Source: an uncultured Burkholderiales bacterium
Lineage (GTDB): Bacteria; Pseudomonadota; Gammaproteobacteria; Burkholderiales; Burkholderiaceae_C
DNA: 9,066 nt
NCBI GenBank assembly: GCA_903926695.1
Contig: CAIYKK010000362.1
Coordinates: 1-9,066 of the forward strand
Direction: 5' to 3'
Below are positions 1-4,957 of this stretch, one piece after another (position 1 is the first letter of the stretch; every line of letters starts with the position of its first letter). The position numbers and the translations under genes are program-made. Below the pieces are notes generated by a model that made no database searches, was not told the origin of the DNA, and saw nothing but the letters and a program-made list of their open reading frames with translations.

Positions 1-1240
1 CCTTGCCGCTGACAGCCGAATCGAGCTTGTCGCCGTCAGGTACAGCGGTCGCAGTCCAGGCGCGTTTAGGTGCGCCTGTTTTGCCTGCGCTGGGGCTGGC
101 CGGGTGAGCTTGTTCAGGCGCACCTGTGTGCGCTTGTTCAGGCGCACTTTTGCCGGGCTTTTCAGCCGCGCCAGACGCGCCCGTGTCGCGCTTCTCAGCC
201 TCGGAAAAGTGAGACTGTTCAGACGCACCTGTGTGCGCCTGCGCAGACGCACCAGCCGCCGCATTCGCAGCAGGCGCGGCAGGCGCGGCCATCACGGTCG
301 GCGCGACTGTCAATGCGGCCAGCGCACCAGCCCCGGCGAGTGCAGTTTTATAGCCGTAGGACAGCCCGGTAGAGGCGTCCTTGGGCGCGACTGTCTGAGC
401 GGGTTTGAGGCTGGCCAGGGGCAACGCTGGCGCGGCCTGAACTTGCATGACTGGCGCACCATGCACACGGTGCAGCAGCTCCAAAATCTGCTCGTCAACC
501 GGCATAGCGCCTGAACGACGAATCAGACTGCCCATGCAATGCGTTAACGCAATACCGGATATTGATAAACCGAATGCCAGCGCAATAGACAATACCGCTA
601 GACCCGTCTTGCCAATAATTTCAATCATCGGTGTCGATACTGACGCGCCTTCTGTACTGGCCTTTTGAAATGCCTCAATATCTGACGTGGCCGATTTAGC
701 GTGTGTCCCCGCCAGCGTTGACTGTTGGGCAGCTTGCTCGTGTCGCCATCCGTGTTTTGAGCCATTCAGGTTTTTGGCTGTGTCTTGTTCCACCTTGACC
801 TGATTCATTGACATATCAACTTTGGATTTAAGCTGAGCCACAACGTCCTCACTTCGGGCAGCGACTTTGCCAGCCGTCAAGCCGGTTGATATTTGAGAAA
901 TACTCATCAACCCGATTTCAAGCGTCAAAATCAATATGCCAATAGCGCGGAAGCTGTTTTTAAACTCTGGAAATAATCCGCTGATAGCAAAAAGTGCAAA
1001 CTCAATCAAGGCAAGTAGCACCGACTGCGCAATGTGTGCATAACGCGCTTCGCTGGCGGGTTCAGTCGATTGAATACCTTCGATGACCAGCCAGGCATTA
1101 ACGATGAATATCAGTAATGCAAGGAAGCCGCATGCGTAAGCCGTTGCTTTTGCGTGTTTTGTGCGCGTATCAGTTTGGGAGATTGCGGGCGAGTTGCCCA
1201 TGATGCCCATTGCGGGCGGGGAAGTGCGGGGATCAGCCAT
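1..1240 (-). CDS. Multi-pass membrane protein with Ala/Pro-rich octapeptide repeats (partial, runs off left edge)
   Basis: I do not recognise the family. An uninterrupted minus-strand frame of 413 codons begins at ATG 1240 and is still open at base 1, so the C-terminus is missing. The start is supported by AAGGAG at 1246-1251, five bases upstream. Hydrophobic segments lie at about residues 33-55, 70-90 and 98-118, with a fourth at 212-233. The polar stretch between the third and fourth (about 120-205) is helix-forming and rich in K, Q and S, possibly coiled-coil. A weaker Ala-rich hydrophobic stretch is at 299-320. From about 318 the chain is Ala/Pro/Gly-rich, with four octads of the form GA(S/P)xQ(A/S)Hx at 330-345 and 365-380. 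This suggests an inner-membrane anchor with a long flexible tail. It is the last visible gene of the early minus-strand block, 35 bp after the Ash-like ORF. Its role is unknown. Confidence 0.8.
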   Translation of the reverse strand, partial: MADPRTSPPAMGIMGNSPAISQTDTRTKHAKATAYACGFLALLIFIVNAWLVIEGIQSTEPASEARYAHIAQSVLLALIEFALFAISGLFPEFKNSFRAIGILILTLEIGLMSISQISTGLTAGKVAARSEDVVAQLKSKVDMSMNQVKVEQDTAKNLNGSKHGWRHEQAAQQSTLAGTHAKSATSDIEAFQKASTEGASVSTPMIEIIGKTGLAVLSIALAFGLSISGIALTHCMGSLIRRSGAMPVDEQILELLHRVHGAPVMQVQAAPALPLASLKPAQTVAPKDASTGLSYGYKTALAGAGALAALTVAPTVMAAPAAPAANAAAGASAQAHTGASEQSHFSEAEKRDTGASGAAEKPGKSAPEQAHTGAPEQAHPASPSAGKTGAPKRAWTATAVPDGDKLDSAVSGK

Positions 1241-1245
1241 ATTGG

Positions 1246-1251
1246 CTCCTT
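1246..1251 (-). promoter_or_regulatory. Ribosome binding site AAGGAG for the membrane protein
   Basis: AAGGAG lies five bases before ATG 1240 on the minus strand and decides this start over the internal ATGs at codons 11 and 14, which lack a comparable site. Confidence 0.7.
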
Positions 1252-1256
1252 CGTGA

Positions 1257-1270
1257 CAGGTTGAAACCTG
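1257..1270. promoter_or_regulatory. 14-bp palindrome CAGGTT-GA-AACCTG, possible operator
   Basis: Two perfect 6-bp arms around a 2-bp centre lie just upstream of the membrane-protein ribosome binding site, in the 35-bp gap after the Ash-like ORF. The centre is too short for a full RNA hairpin loop, so a dimeric-protein binding site is the likelier reading. The function is inferred from symmetry and position only. Confidence 0.3.
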
Positions 1271-1275
1271 CCCCC

Positions 1276-1503
1276 TCATCGCCAAACGAGGGAGGCAGAC
1301 CGTGTGAGGTTGGCGAACTGGACGAAGGACCAGCACACCCTCGCGGGTGTCCCCACACGGCCCGCCAACAAGGAAACCATGCGCCCCGCGCAACGCAGGG
1401 TTAGAAAAAAGAAAATCCGCTGACCAGTGAAGGGCGCGGATGTTGCGCCTATGTTCCGAGCTGCCAAGCCCGTGGTGTTTTGCACCGAGGCGAACTTTAG
1501 CAC
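1276..1503 (-). CDS. Small Ash / Icd-like phage protein (75 aa, start uncertain)
   Basis: The C-terminal half contains a GTPARVCWSFVQFANLTRSA segment, which resembles the 'GxPARxxxxxxxxNLTR' signature I associate with ash-family and Icd-like small proteins of P4-like satellites and prophages. Their molecular role is poorly defined. The frame is open from GTG 1596, but that start lies inside an iteron. GTG 1503, preceded by GAGG four bases upstream, is preferred. A near-perfect AGGAGG at 1549-1554 has no start codon at a usable distance. The conserved part is encoded by DNA full of inverted repeats (1300-1369), so the apparent conservation of this family may partly reflect RNA structure. The position just upstream of a large early gene fits ash in P4-like layouts. 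It could instead be an untranslated leader. Confidence 0.4.
   Translation of the reverse strand: MLKFASVQNTTGLAARNIGATSAPFTGQRIFFFLTLRCAGRMVSLLAGRVGTPARVCWSFVQFANLTRSASLVWR
1300..1369 (-). other. Interleaved inverted repeats: pseudoknot or two-state RNA leader
   Basis: Two perfect 7-bp pairs interleave. CCGTGTG 1300-1306 pairs with 1354-1360, and GTTGGCG 1309-1315 pairs with 1363-1369. As simple nested stems they exclude each other, and together they would form a pseudoknot. Between them are a 6-bp hairpin at 1335-1350 closed by a GCGA (GNRA-type) tetraloop when read on the minus strand, and a 4-bp stem at 1318-1333. This would sit in the leader of the membrane-protein transcript and overlaps the Ash-like ORF. 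P4-type phages use a structured leader RNA (CI RNA) for immunity, so a similar role is conceivable but not shown. Confidence 0.4.
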
Positions 1504-1558
1504 AGCGCCTCGCCACCGCCCGGCGCGAGCGCCTGTTGCCCGGCTGTACCTCCTGTTT

Positions 1559-1668
1559 GTGCCACCTTGTGCCACCTGAAAAAAGCGTGGTGGCACAGAA
1601 AAAACCCTTATAGATCAAGGGTGTGCCACCTGTGCCACCTGTGCCACCTGTTTTTTTCGATACCGGAT
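1559..1668 (+). repeat. Iteron module A: 9-bp unit GTGCCACCT (5 direct, 1 inverted)
   Basis: Direct copies are at 1559-1567, 1569-1577, 1623-1631, 1632-1640 and 1641-1649. One inverted copy (GGTGGCAC) is at 1589-1596. The order is two direct, one inverted, an AAAAAACCCTTAT..ATCAA core at 1599-1618, three direct in perfect tandem, then a T-run and CGATACCGGA at 1658-1667. Repeated short sites around an A-tract are typical of initiator-protein binding at phage or plasmid origins, so an origin or operator is the likeliest reading. The initiator is not in the window. On the minus strand CCCTT..AAGGG followed by six T also looks like a very short terminator. Confidence 0.8.
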
Positions 1669-1670
1669 TC

Positions 1671-1782
1671 GCTGCAACGTCTGCAACGTCTGGAAAATCA
1701 TGGCGTTGCAGCAAAAAACCCTTATGAATCAACGCTGCAACGCCTGCAACGTCTGCAACGTGCAAATTTACCGATACTGGAC
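1671..1782 (+). repeat. Iteron module B: sister array with diverged 9-bp unit CTGCAACGT
   Basis: Direct copies are at 1672-1680, 1681-1689, 1735-1743 (last base C), 1744-1752 and 1753-1761, with an inverted copy (CGTTGCAG) at 1704-1711. The module has the same order as module A: two direct, one inverted, AAAAAACCCTTAT..ATCAA at 1713-1732, three direct, then CGATACTGGA at 1772-1781. Matching elements are offset by 112-115 bp, so B is a duplicate of A. The 9-bp unit has changed at three positions in nearly every copy, including the inverted one, while the A-tract core and the CGATAC flank stayed the same. Confidence 0.8.
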
Positions 1783-1848
1783 TCAAGCGCGCATGAGTTG
1801 GGTTGATGGTTGCCATAAAATCAGCGTCGTGAATTGTGTATTTCTTGG

Positions 1849-1877
1849 CGGGCTGACTGGTGCAAACAGTCGGCCCG
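1849..1877. other. Strong hairpin downstream of the antirepressor gene
   Basis: An 11-bp stem (arms 1849-1859 and 1867-1877, one G-T wobble) with a 7-nt loop lies 16 bp past the antirepressor stop. On the minus strand no U-run follows, so it is not a canonical intrinsic terminator. It may stabilise the transcript end or help separate the antirepressor from the iteron region. The rest of 1783-1893 shows nothing further. Confidence 0.4.
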
Positions 1878-1893
1878 TTGCCTTTTGTGGCGG

Positions 1894-2598
1894 TCACTTT
1901 TCCAATTCCTTCAAGGCGCTGGAAACGCGCTCAGACGCCATCAGCCCCGCAACCCACTCAATCCCCTTGGGCGTGAACTTGGCCGCGTTGAAGGCGTGTC
2001 CGCTCGTCAGGCTTGCGCCGGCCTTGACCTTGAACCGGCCAGCGTCCAGATGAGGCGCGCACGGTGTCCACTCCCCGCCCAAGCGGTACATGATTTTTCG
2101 ATCAGCCAGGAACTTGCGGAACTGGTTTTCTTTTACCTGCAGCAGCTTGGCGACTTCACGAAAGCCTTTCAGCCCCGTGGCATCGACGTACTGGTCAACG
2201 AATGCGGCCTTGGGCGCGGTGATGGCGAGTAGCGCATGCTGGCGCTCGATCTGGTCGGCTTGGTCGGCGGCTAGGCGCAAGGCTTGGGCCAGCGTGTTTG
2301 GGATGACTGGCGCGGCCTGCTTGGCCTCCAGCTCCTGCCAGCGGGCAATGACCTTGCGGCGCAAGACGGCGCTGTAGCCAGTCAGCAGCGTTTCAGTCAG
2401 TTCGCGGTCAAGCCGGTATTCGGTTTGCGGGCGGTTGATGGCGTCAAGATAGATGGCTTCAAACTTGAGGGCATCTTCTTTCAGCTCTGCAAGCATGGTG
2501 CGAATATCGCGCATCACGTTGAAGTGTTCCTTGCCGGTCAGTTCCGCGATTTCGCGGCTGGTCATGGTCAGGCTGGTGGTCACGATCTGGCTGCTCAT
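1894..2598 (-). CDS. Phage antirepressor: Rha-type N-terminus plus KilAC domain
   Basis: The 234-residue protein is likely a DNA-binding regulator of the lytic/lysogenic choice. Residues about 10-95 match the Rha/pRha family, with the motif REIAELTGKEHFNVMRDI at 15-32 and a basic helix ending in RRKVIARWQEL at 80-90. Residues about 125-220 match the KilAC antirepressor domain (YVDATGLKGFREVAKLLQV at 137-155, then NQFRKFLADRKIMYR and FTPKGIEWVA). Antirepressors of this kind typically inactivate or compete with a phage repressor. The ATG at 2598 overlaps the stop of alpA by 4 bp (ATGA), so translation is probably coupled. Only a weak GGTG lies upstream. No phage repressor gene is visible in the window. 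Confidence 0.9.
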   Translation of the reverse strand: MSSQIVTTSLTMTSREIAELTGKEHFNVMRDIRTMLAELKEDALKFEAIYLDAINRPQTEYRLDRELTETLLTGYSAVLRRKVIARWQELEAKQAAPVIPNTLAQALRLAADQADQIERQHALLAITAPKAAFVDQYVDATGLKGFREVAKLLQVKENQFRKFLADRKIMYRLGGEWTPCAPHLDAGRFKVKAGASLTSGHAFNAAKFTPKGIEWVAGLMASERVSSALKELEK

Positions 2599-2840
2599 GC
2601 TTGCACCAAGGCCGTGCGGTTGACGTGCAAGCGCGCCACCAGGTCTTTGATCTGGTCGGCTGTCTGGCCTGCGATACGGGCCTGATTGATGGCCTTGACC
2701 TCGTAATCAGGCCAGCCCACGGAACGCGCCCCGATGCACACGGGTTTTGTGAAAGTACCGGCCTTGACGGCGTTGTAAATCGAGGCGTGGGAACGATGCC
2801 CGGTTTCAGCCTTGACGGCGGGCATTCTGAGGATTGACAT
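2595..2840 (-). CDS. alpA: AlpA-family phage transcriptional regulator / excisionase-like protein
   Basis: The protein is 81 residues with a winged helix-turn-helix of the AlpA type: an ILRMPAVKAETGHRSHASIY N-terminus, then AVKAGTFTKPVCIGARSVGW and a WPDYEV motif, which is the family hallmark. AlpA proteins activate integrase expression or act as excisionase-like (Vis) factors in P4-like and CP4-57-type elements. The frame extends to TTG 2855, but ATG 2840 is chosen because GGAG at 2850-2853 sits nine bases upstream and the family usually starts just before the ILR motif. The gene shares a 4-bp overlap with the antirepressor downstream. Its ribosome binding site follows immediately after a terminator hairpin (2857-2890), leaving no room for a private promoter there. 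Confidence 0.88.
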   Translation of the reverse strand: MSILRMPAVKAETGHRSHASIYNAVKAGTFTKPVCIGARSVGWPDYEVKAINQARIAGQTADQIKDLVARLHVNRTALVQA

Positions 2841-2856
2841 AAATGGGTTCTCCAAT

Positions 2857-2890
2857 AAAAAAAGCCCGCCTGACGAATGCCAGAGCGGGC
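2857..2890 (-). terminator. Terminator-like hairpin T1 directly before the alpA ribosome binding site
   Basis: The stem GCCCGC/GCGGGC (2864-2869 with 2885-2890) has a 15-nt loop and is followed on the minus strand by seven U (2857-2863). Only 16 bases separate it from the alpA start, so any transcript reaching alpA from upstream has to pass it. Confidence 0.65.
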
Positions 2891-2898
2891 CGTAAATG

Positions 2899-2921
2899 AA
2901 AAAACCGCCTCAAGGGGCGGT
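2899..2921 (-). terminator. Terminator-like hairpin T2
   Basis: The stem ACCGCC/GGCGGT (2904-2909 with 2916-2921) has a 6-nt loop and a run of six U on the minus strand (2899-2904). It lies between T1 and T3. Confidence 0.65.
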
Positions 2922-2932
2922 CGTGGTTTTGC

Positions 2933-2993
2933 GGGCAGAAACGAAAAAAGCCAGCGGATTAGGCTGGCTTTTTGTATGGGCGTGTTTCTGCCC
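2933..2993. terminator. Nested bidirectional terminator T3 with outer inverted repeat
   Basis: The inner 11-bp stem, AAAAAGCCAGC 2945-2955 with 2963-2973, has a 7-nt loop and U-runs on either strand, so it can terminate both ways. An outer perfect 10-bp pair, GGGCAGAAAC 2933-2942 with 2984-2993, encloses it. It lies 62 bp after the integrase stop and probably ends int transcription. Confidence 0.75.
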
Positions 2994-3054
2994 TGTGGCG
3001 TAATGTATCAGAAAATCACTCCCTGACGCTCACTGTCAATTCACGTCATGCGGG

Positions 3055-4293
3055 TTATGCCGCCTTGAACTGCAGCACGTCGCCGCCTGCGGCCAGCTTG
3101 TCGAGGTAATCGGCCCACTGCTGAATCTGGTCAAACCGTTGCTTCAGGTATTGGGTGCGGTTGTAGCTTCGCCCGTTCGCGTCCTTCACGGCGTGGGCCA
3201 AGTTCGCCTCAATAGCCAGCGGGTCAAGGTCTAGCTGATCTACCAGCATGGTGCGGGCGCTGGCCCTGAAGCCGTGCCACGTCTGTTCTTTGCCGAACCC
3301 CAGCGCGTACAGGGCGCTCCGAACCGAGTTGTCAGAAAGCGGCCTGTCGCGGCTACGTTCGCCAGGGAAGACGTAACGCCCGTGGCCGGTCAGGGGGTGC
3401 AGGCTTCGCAGCAGCGCCACGGCCTGCACGGGCAGGGGCACGGTGTGGGCATCGCCCTGCTCTTTTTCGAGCTTGGTGCGCTTCATTTTCATGCTGGGGA
3501 TAGTCCACAGCGCCGCGTCAAGGTCAAGCTCTGTCCACTCCATTTCCCGCAGGTTGCCGGGCCTTTGGTACAGCAGCGGCGCAAGCTGCAAAGCAGTTCG
3601 CACCAGCGGCCCGCCCTTGTAAGAGCGCATGGCCCGCAGCAATTCGCCAAACCGCAGCGGCTCGACGATGGCGGCAAAGCTGGCGCTCCGGTAAGGCGTC
3701 AGGCGGGCTTTCAAGCCTTCGGTGATGTTGCGCTGGGTGCTGGTGGCGGTGGGTAGCCAGTATTCCCAAACCTGCCGCGCCAGCATCAGCACACGATCAG
3801 CCGTTTCCACAGCGCCGCGTTCTTCCACTTTTTGCAGCGCTGCCAACAGCTCCATCGCGTGAAGCTCAGGCATGGGCCGGGTGCCTATCCACGGGAACAG
3901 GTCGCGCTCCAGTTGACGCAATGACCGTTCGGCATGGCCTGCGCTCCATTGCGGGGCTTGCTTGGCATACCACTCCAGCGCCACGGCCTTGAAGGTGTCG
4001 CCGCCGGTTCGGCTGGCTTTGAGCTTTTCCACCTTGCGCGCCATCACGGGATCAGCCCCTTGAGACTTTTGCAGCTTGGCGGCATCACGGGCATCACGGG
4101 CATCCTTTGGCCCCACATCGGGATAACTGCCCAGCGACATACGGCCTTCTTTGCCGTCCTTGCGGTATTTCCAAAACCAGCGCTTAGAGCCTGCCGGGCT
4201 GATCTCCAGGTACAGCCCGCCAGAACAGGCCAGCCGCGCCCGGCTCTTGTCAGGTGGACACGTCGCATTTTTGCATTCGGCATTGGTCAGCAT
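3055..4293 (-). CDS. int: P4-type tyrosine site-specific integrase
   Basis: The 412-residue protein should catalyse integration and excision between attP and a host att site. The N-terminus (LTNAECKNATCPP to about residue 75) is the DUF4102 arm-binding domain with GLYLEISPAGSKRWFWKYR, and a core-binding domain spans about 95-190. The catalytic residues are visible: R244 in LYQRPGNLREMEW, H340 and R343 in HGFRASARTML, H367 in LAHAV and the nucleophile Y377 in SYNRTQYL. The length is normal for the family. The frame opens at TTG 4323, but ATG 4293 is preferred because GGAG lies nine bases upstream at 4303-4306 and the family begins MLT. The gene lies next to an ssrA 3'-end copy (4521-4548), the likely attachment core. 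It appears intact. Confidence 0.95.
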   Translation of the reverse strand: MLTNAECKNATCPPDKSRARLACSGGLYLEISPAGSKRWFWKYRKDGKEGRMSLGSYPDVGPKDARDARDAAKLQKSQGADPVMARKVEKLKASRTGGDTFKAVALEWYAKQAPQWSAGHAERSLRQLERDLFPWIGTRPMPELHAMELLAALQKVEERGAVETADRVLMLARQVWEYWLPTATSTQRNITEGLKARLTPYRSASFAAIVEPLRFGELLRAMRSYKGGPLVRTALQLAPLLYQRPGNLREMEWTELDLDAALWTIPSMKMKRTKLEKEQGDAHTVPLPVQAVALLRSLHPLTGHGRYVFPGERSRDRPLSDNSVRSALYALGFGKEQTWHGFRASARTMLVDQLDLDPLAIEANLAHAVKDANGRSYNRTQYLKQRFDQIQQWADYLDKLAAGGDVLQFKAA

Positions 4294-4406
4294 GGGGAAC
4301 AGCTCCAGGGGGTAGGGGAACAAAAACAGGGGTTGTCATTGGAAAATGGGGGAACAACTACCAAAAAACCCGGTTTACCCCCACTTATTCCCCCGATTGT
4401 TCCCCC
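4294..4406. repeat. G-tract repeats (GGGGAACA family) in the int upstream region
   Basis: GGGGAACA occurs at 4294-4301, 4315-4322 and 4349-4356 and inverted at 4398-4405. The pair 4348-4357 and 4397-4406 is a perfect 10-bp inverted repeat. The inverted copy belongs to three tandem 12-bp units ending in CCCCC (4371-4382, 4383-4394, 4395-4406). These are good candidates for integrase arm-type or AlpA sites, or operators controlling int. Only the repeat structure is directly seen. Confidence 0.6.
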
Positions 4407-4425
4407 GCTTTGACTTAGCTGTCAA
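4396..4425 (-). promoter_or_regulatory. Candidate int promoter
   Basis: On the minus strand a perfect -35 TTGACA (4420-4425) is followed after 18 bp by AACAAT (4396-4401), a moderate -10. The -10 overlaps the inverted GGGGAACA copy, so a protein bound there could repress int. The leader to ATG 4293 would be about 100 nt. It is assigned by motif only. Confidence 0.3.
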
Positions 4426-4473
4426 TGTCGCGCTTTGTACGCTACTGCAATGAAAACCTTTGATTTCCCAATG

Positions 4474-4509
4474 AAAAAGGCCGCTAGGGATACATCCTTA
4501 GCGGCCTTT
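4474..4509 (-). terminator. Strong intrinsic terminator just past the ssrA 3' end
   Basis: A perfect 11-bp stem (4476-4486 with 4499-4509) extends inward by four more pairs to a tetraloop and is followed on the minus strand by five U. It lies 11 bp beyond the CCA end of the ssrA fragment, on the integrase side. After integration it would sit between the rebuilt host ssrA gene and int. The plus-strand orientation also has three U, so weak bidirectional action is possible. Confidence 0.75.
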
Positions 4510-4520
4510 GTCAGTTACGG

Positions 4521-4548
4521 TGGTGGAGCTGGGGGGATTTGAACCCTC
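4521..4548 (-). other. attP core: copy of the 3' end of ssrA (tmRNA)
   Basis: Read on the minus strand this is a T-arm and acceptor end: GAGGG, TTCAAAT loop, CCCCC, then CAGCTCC-ACCA. CAGCTCCACCA is the characteristic tmRNA 3' end, and ssrA is a classic integration target for tyrosine-integrase phages. One T-stem pair is mismatched (A opposite C), and no matching 5' acceptor strand (GGGGCTG or GGAGCTG) lies upstream, so this is a fragment, not a working RNA gene. It sits between the tail operon and int, flanked by phage sequence on both sides, which is the attP arrangement. A tRNA with the same acceptor end is the alternative. Confidence 0.65.
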
Positions 4549-4579
4549 GTGCAATCCTTGTAAACAGAACCGTCCAGGC

Positions 4580-4601
4580 GATCCGTGTGAGATACGTGTG
4601 A
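4580..4601. repeat. Tandem 11-bp repeat GAT(C/A)CGTGTGA beside the att core
   Basis: Two adjacent 11-bp units (4580-4590, 4591-4601) differ at one base. They lie between the end of the coiled-coil gene and the attP core, opposite the integrase-side repeats. They may be the second arm-binding or excisionase site of attP. The rest of 4549-4614 shows nothing else. Confidence 0.4.
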
Positions 4602-4614
4602 TTTTAACCGTAGC

Positions 4615-4944
4615 TCACATCAATCCCAGCTTCTTGAGAGCAATGCCGACCGAGAGCACCGCTGCCGCCCAAACAGCATTTGTGACCCATCCGCTCGTCT
4701 GAGCCTGCAGCGGTGCAGCGCGCTCCAATACATCAATACGCTCCTCAAGAGTCTCTACTTCCTTGATTGTGCGATCCTGCGCAAGCATCGCTTGACTTTG
4801 CCGCTCTTCGATCAGCGCCAGGCGCGTGACAGCACCAGCCAAGTCTCGCAGCACACCCTTCATCTCGACAAATTCTTCATGCAAGGTTTTGATCTGGTAA
4901 ACGATGACTGCAAGGTTCTGTTCTGCGGTTTTTTCTTGTGGCAT
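4615..4944 (-). CDS. Small coiled-coil protein with C-terminal membrane anchor (XhlA-like?)
   Basis: The protein has 109 residues. Residues about 5-75 are heptad-rich (IKTLHEEFVEMKGVLRDL, then ETLEERIDVLERA), predicting a coiled coil. Residues about 86-103 (WVTNAVWAAAVLSVGIAL) form one membrane span with a short basic tail, KKLGLM. This architecture is that of XhlA/haemolysin-type and other holin-associated phage proteins, which help lysis at the inner membrane, but no family-specific motif proves it. The frame extends to 5037, inside the tail gene. ATG 4944 is preferred because GGAG lies five bases upstream (4950-4953) and the gene then starts 13 bp after the tail fibre stop. No endolysin is visible nearby. 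It is the last gene before attP. Confidence 0.75.
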   Translation of the reverse strand: MPQEKTAEQNLAVIVYQIKTLHEEFVEMKGVLRDLAGAVTRLALIEERQSQAMLAQDRTIKEVETLEERIDVLERAAPLQAQTSGWVTNAVWAAAVLSVGIALKKLGLM

Positions 4945-4957
4945 TTTCTCTCCGTTT

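Noticed and set aside
70..668. Plus-strand ORFs across the left region
   Set aside because: They overlap the open minus-strand membrane-protein frame, and their repeated AQTH/RRTC-like composition comes from the octapeptide repeats read backwards.
1567..1806. Plus-strand ORF of 79 aa with CHLCHLCHL and LQRLQRLQR repeats
   Set aside because: The peptide repeats are just the iteron 9-mers read in frame. There is no ribosome binding site and no family resemblance, and the DNA symmetry with inverted copies explains the pattern better.
4521..4620. A complete tRNA or tmRNA gene at the att site
   Set aside because: No 5' acceptor strand pairs with CAGCTCC, no anticodon or D-arm is found upstream, and one T-stem pair is mismatched. 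Only the 3' end is present.
4508..4702. Plus-strand ORF containing VELGGFEPS
   Set aside because: This peptide is the usual antisense reading of a tRNA/tmRNA T-arm and acceptor end, so it is an artefact of the att core.
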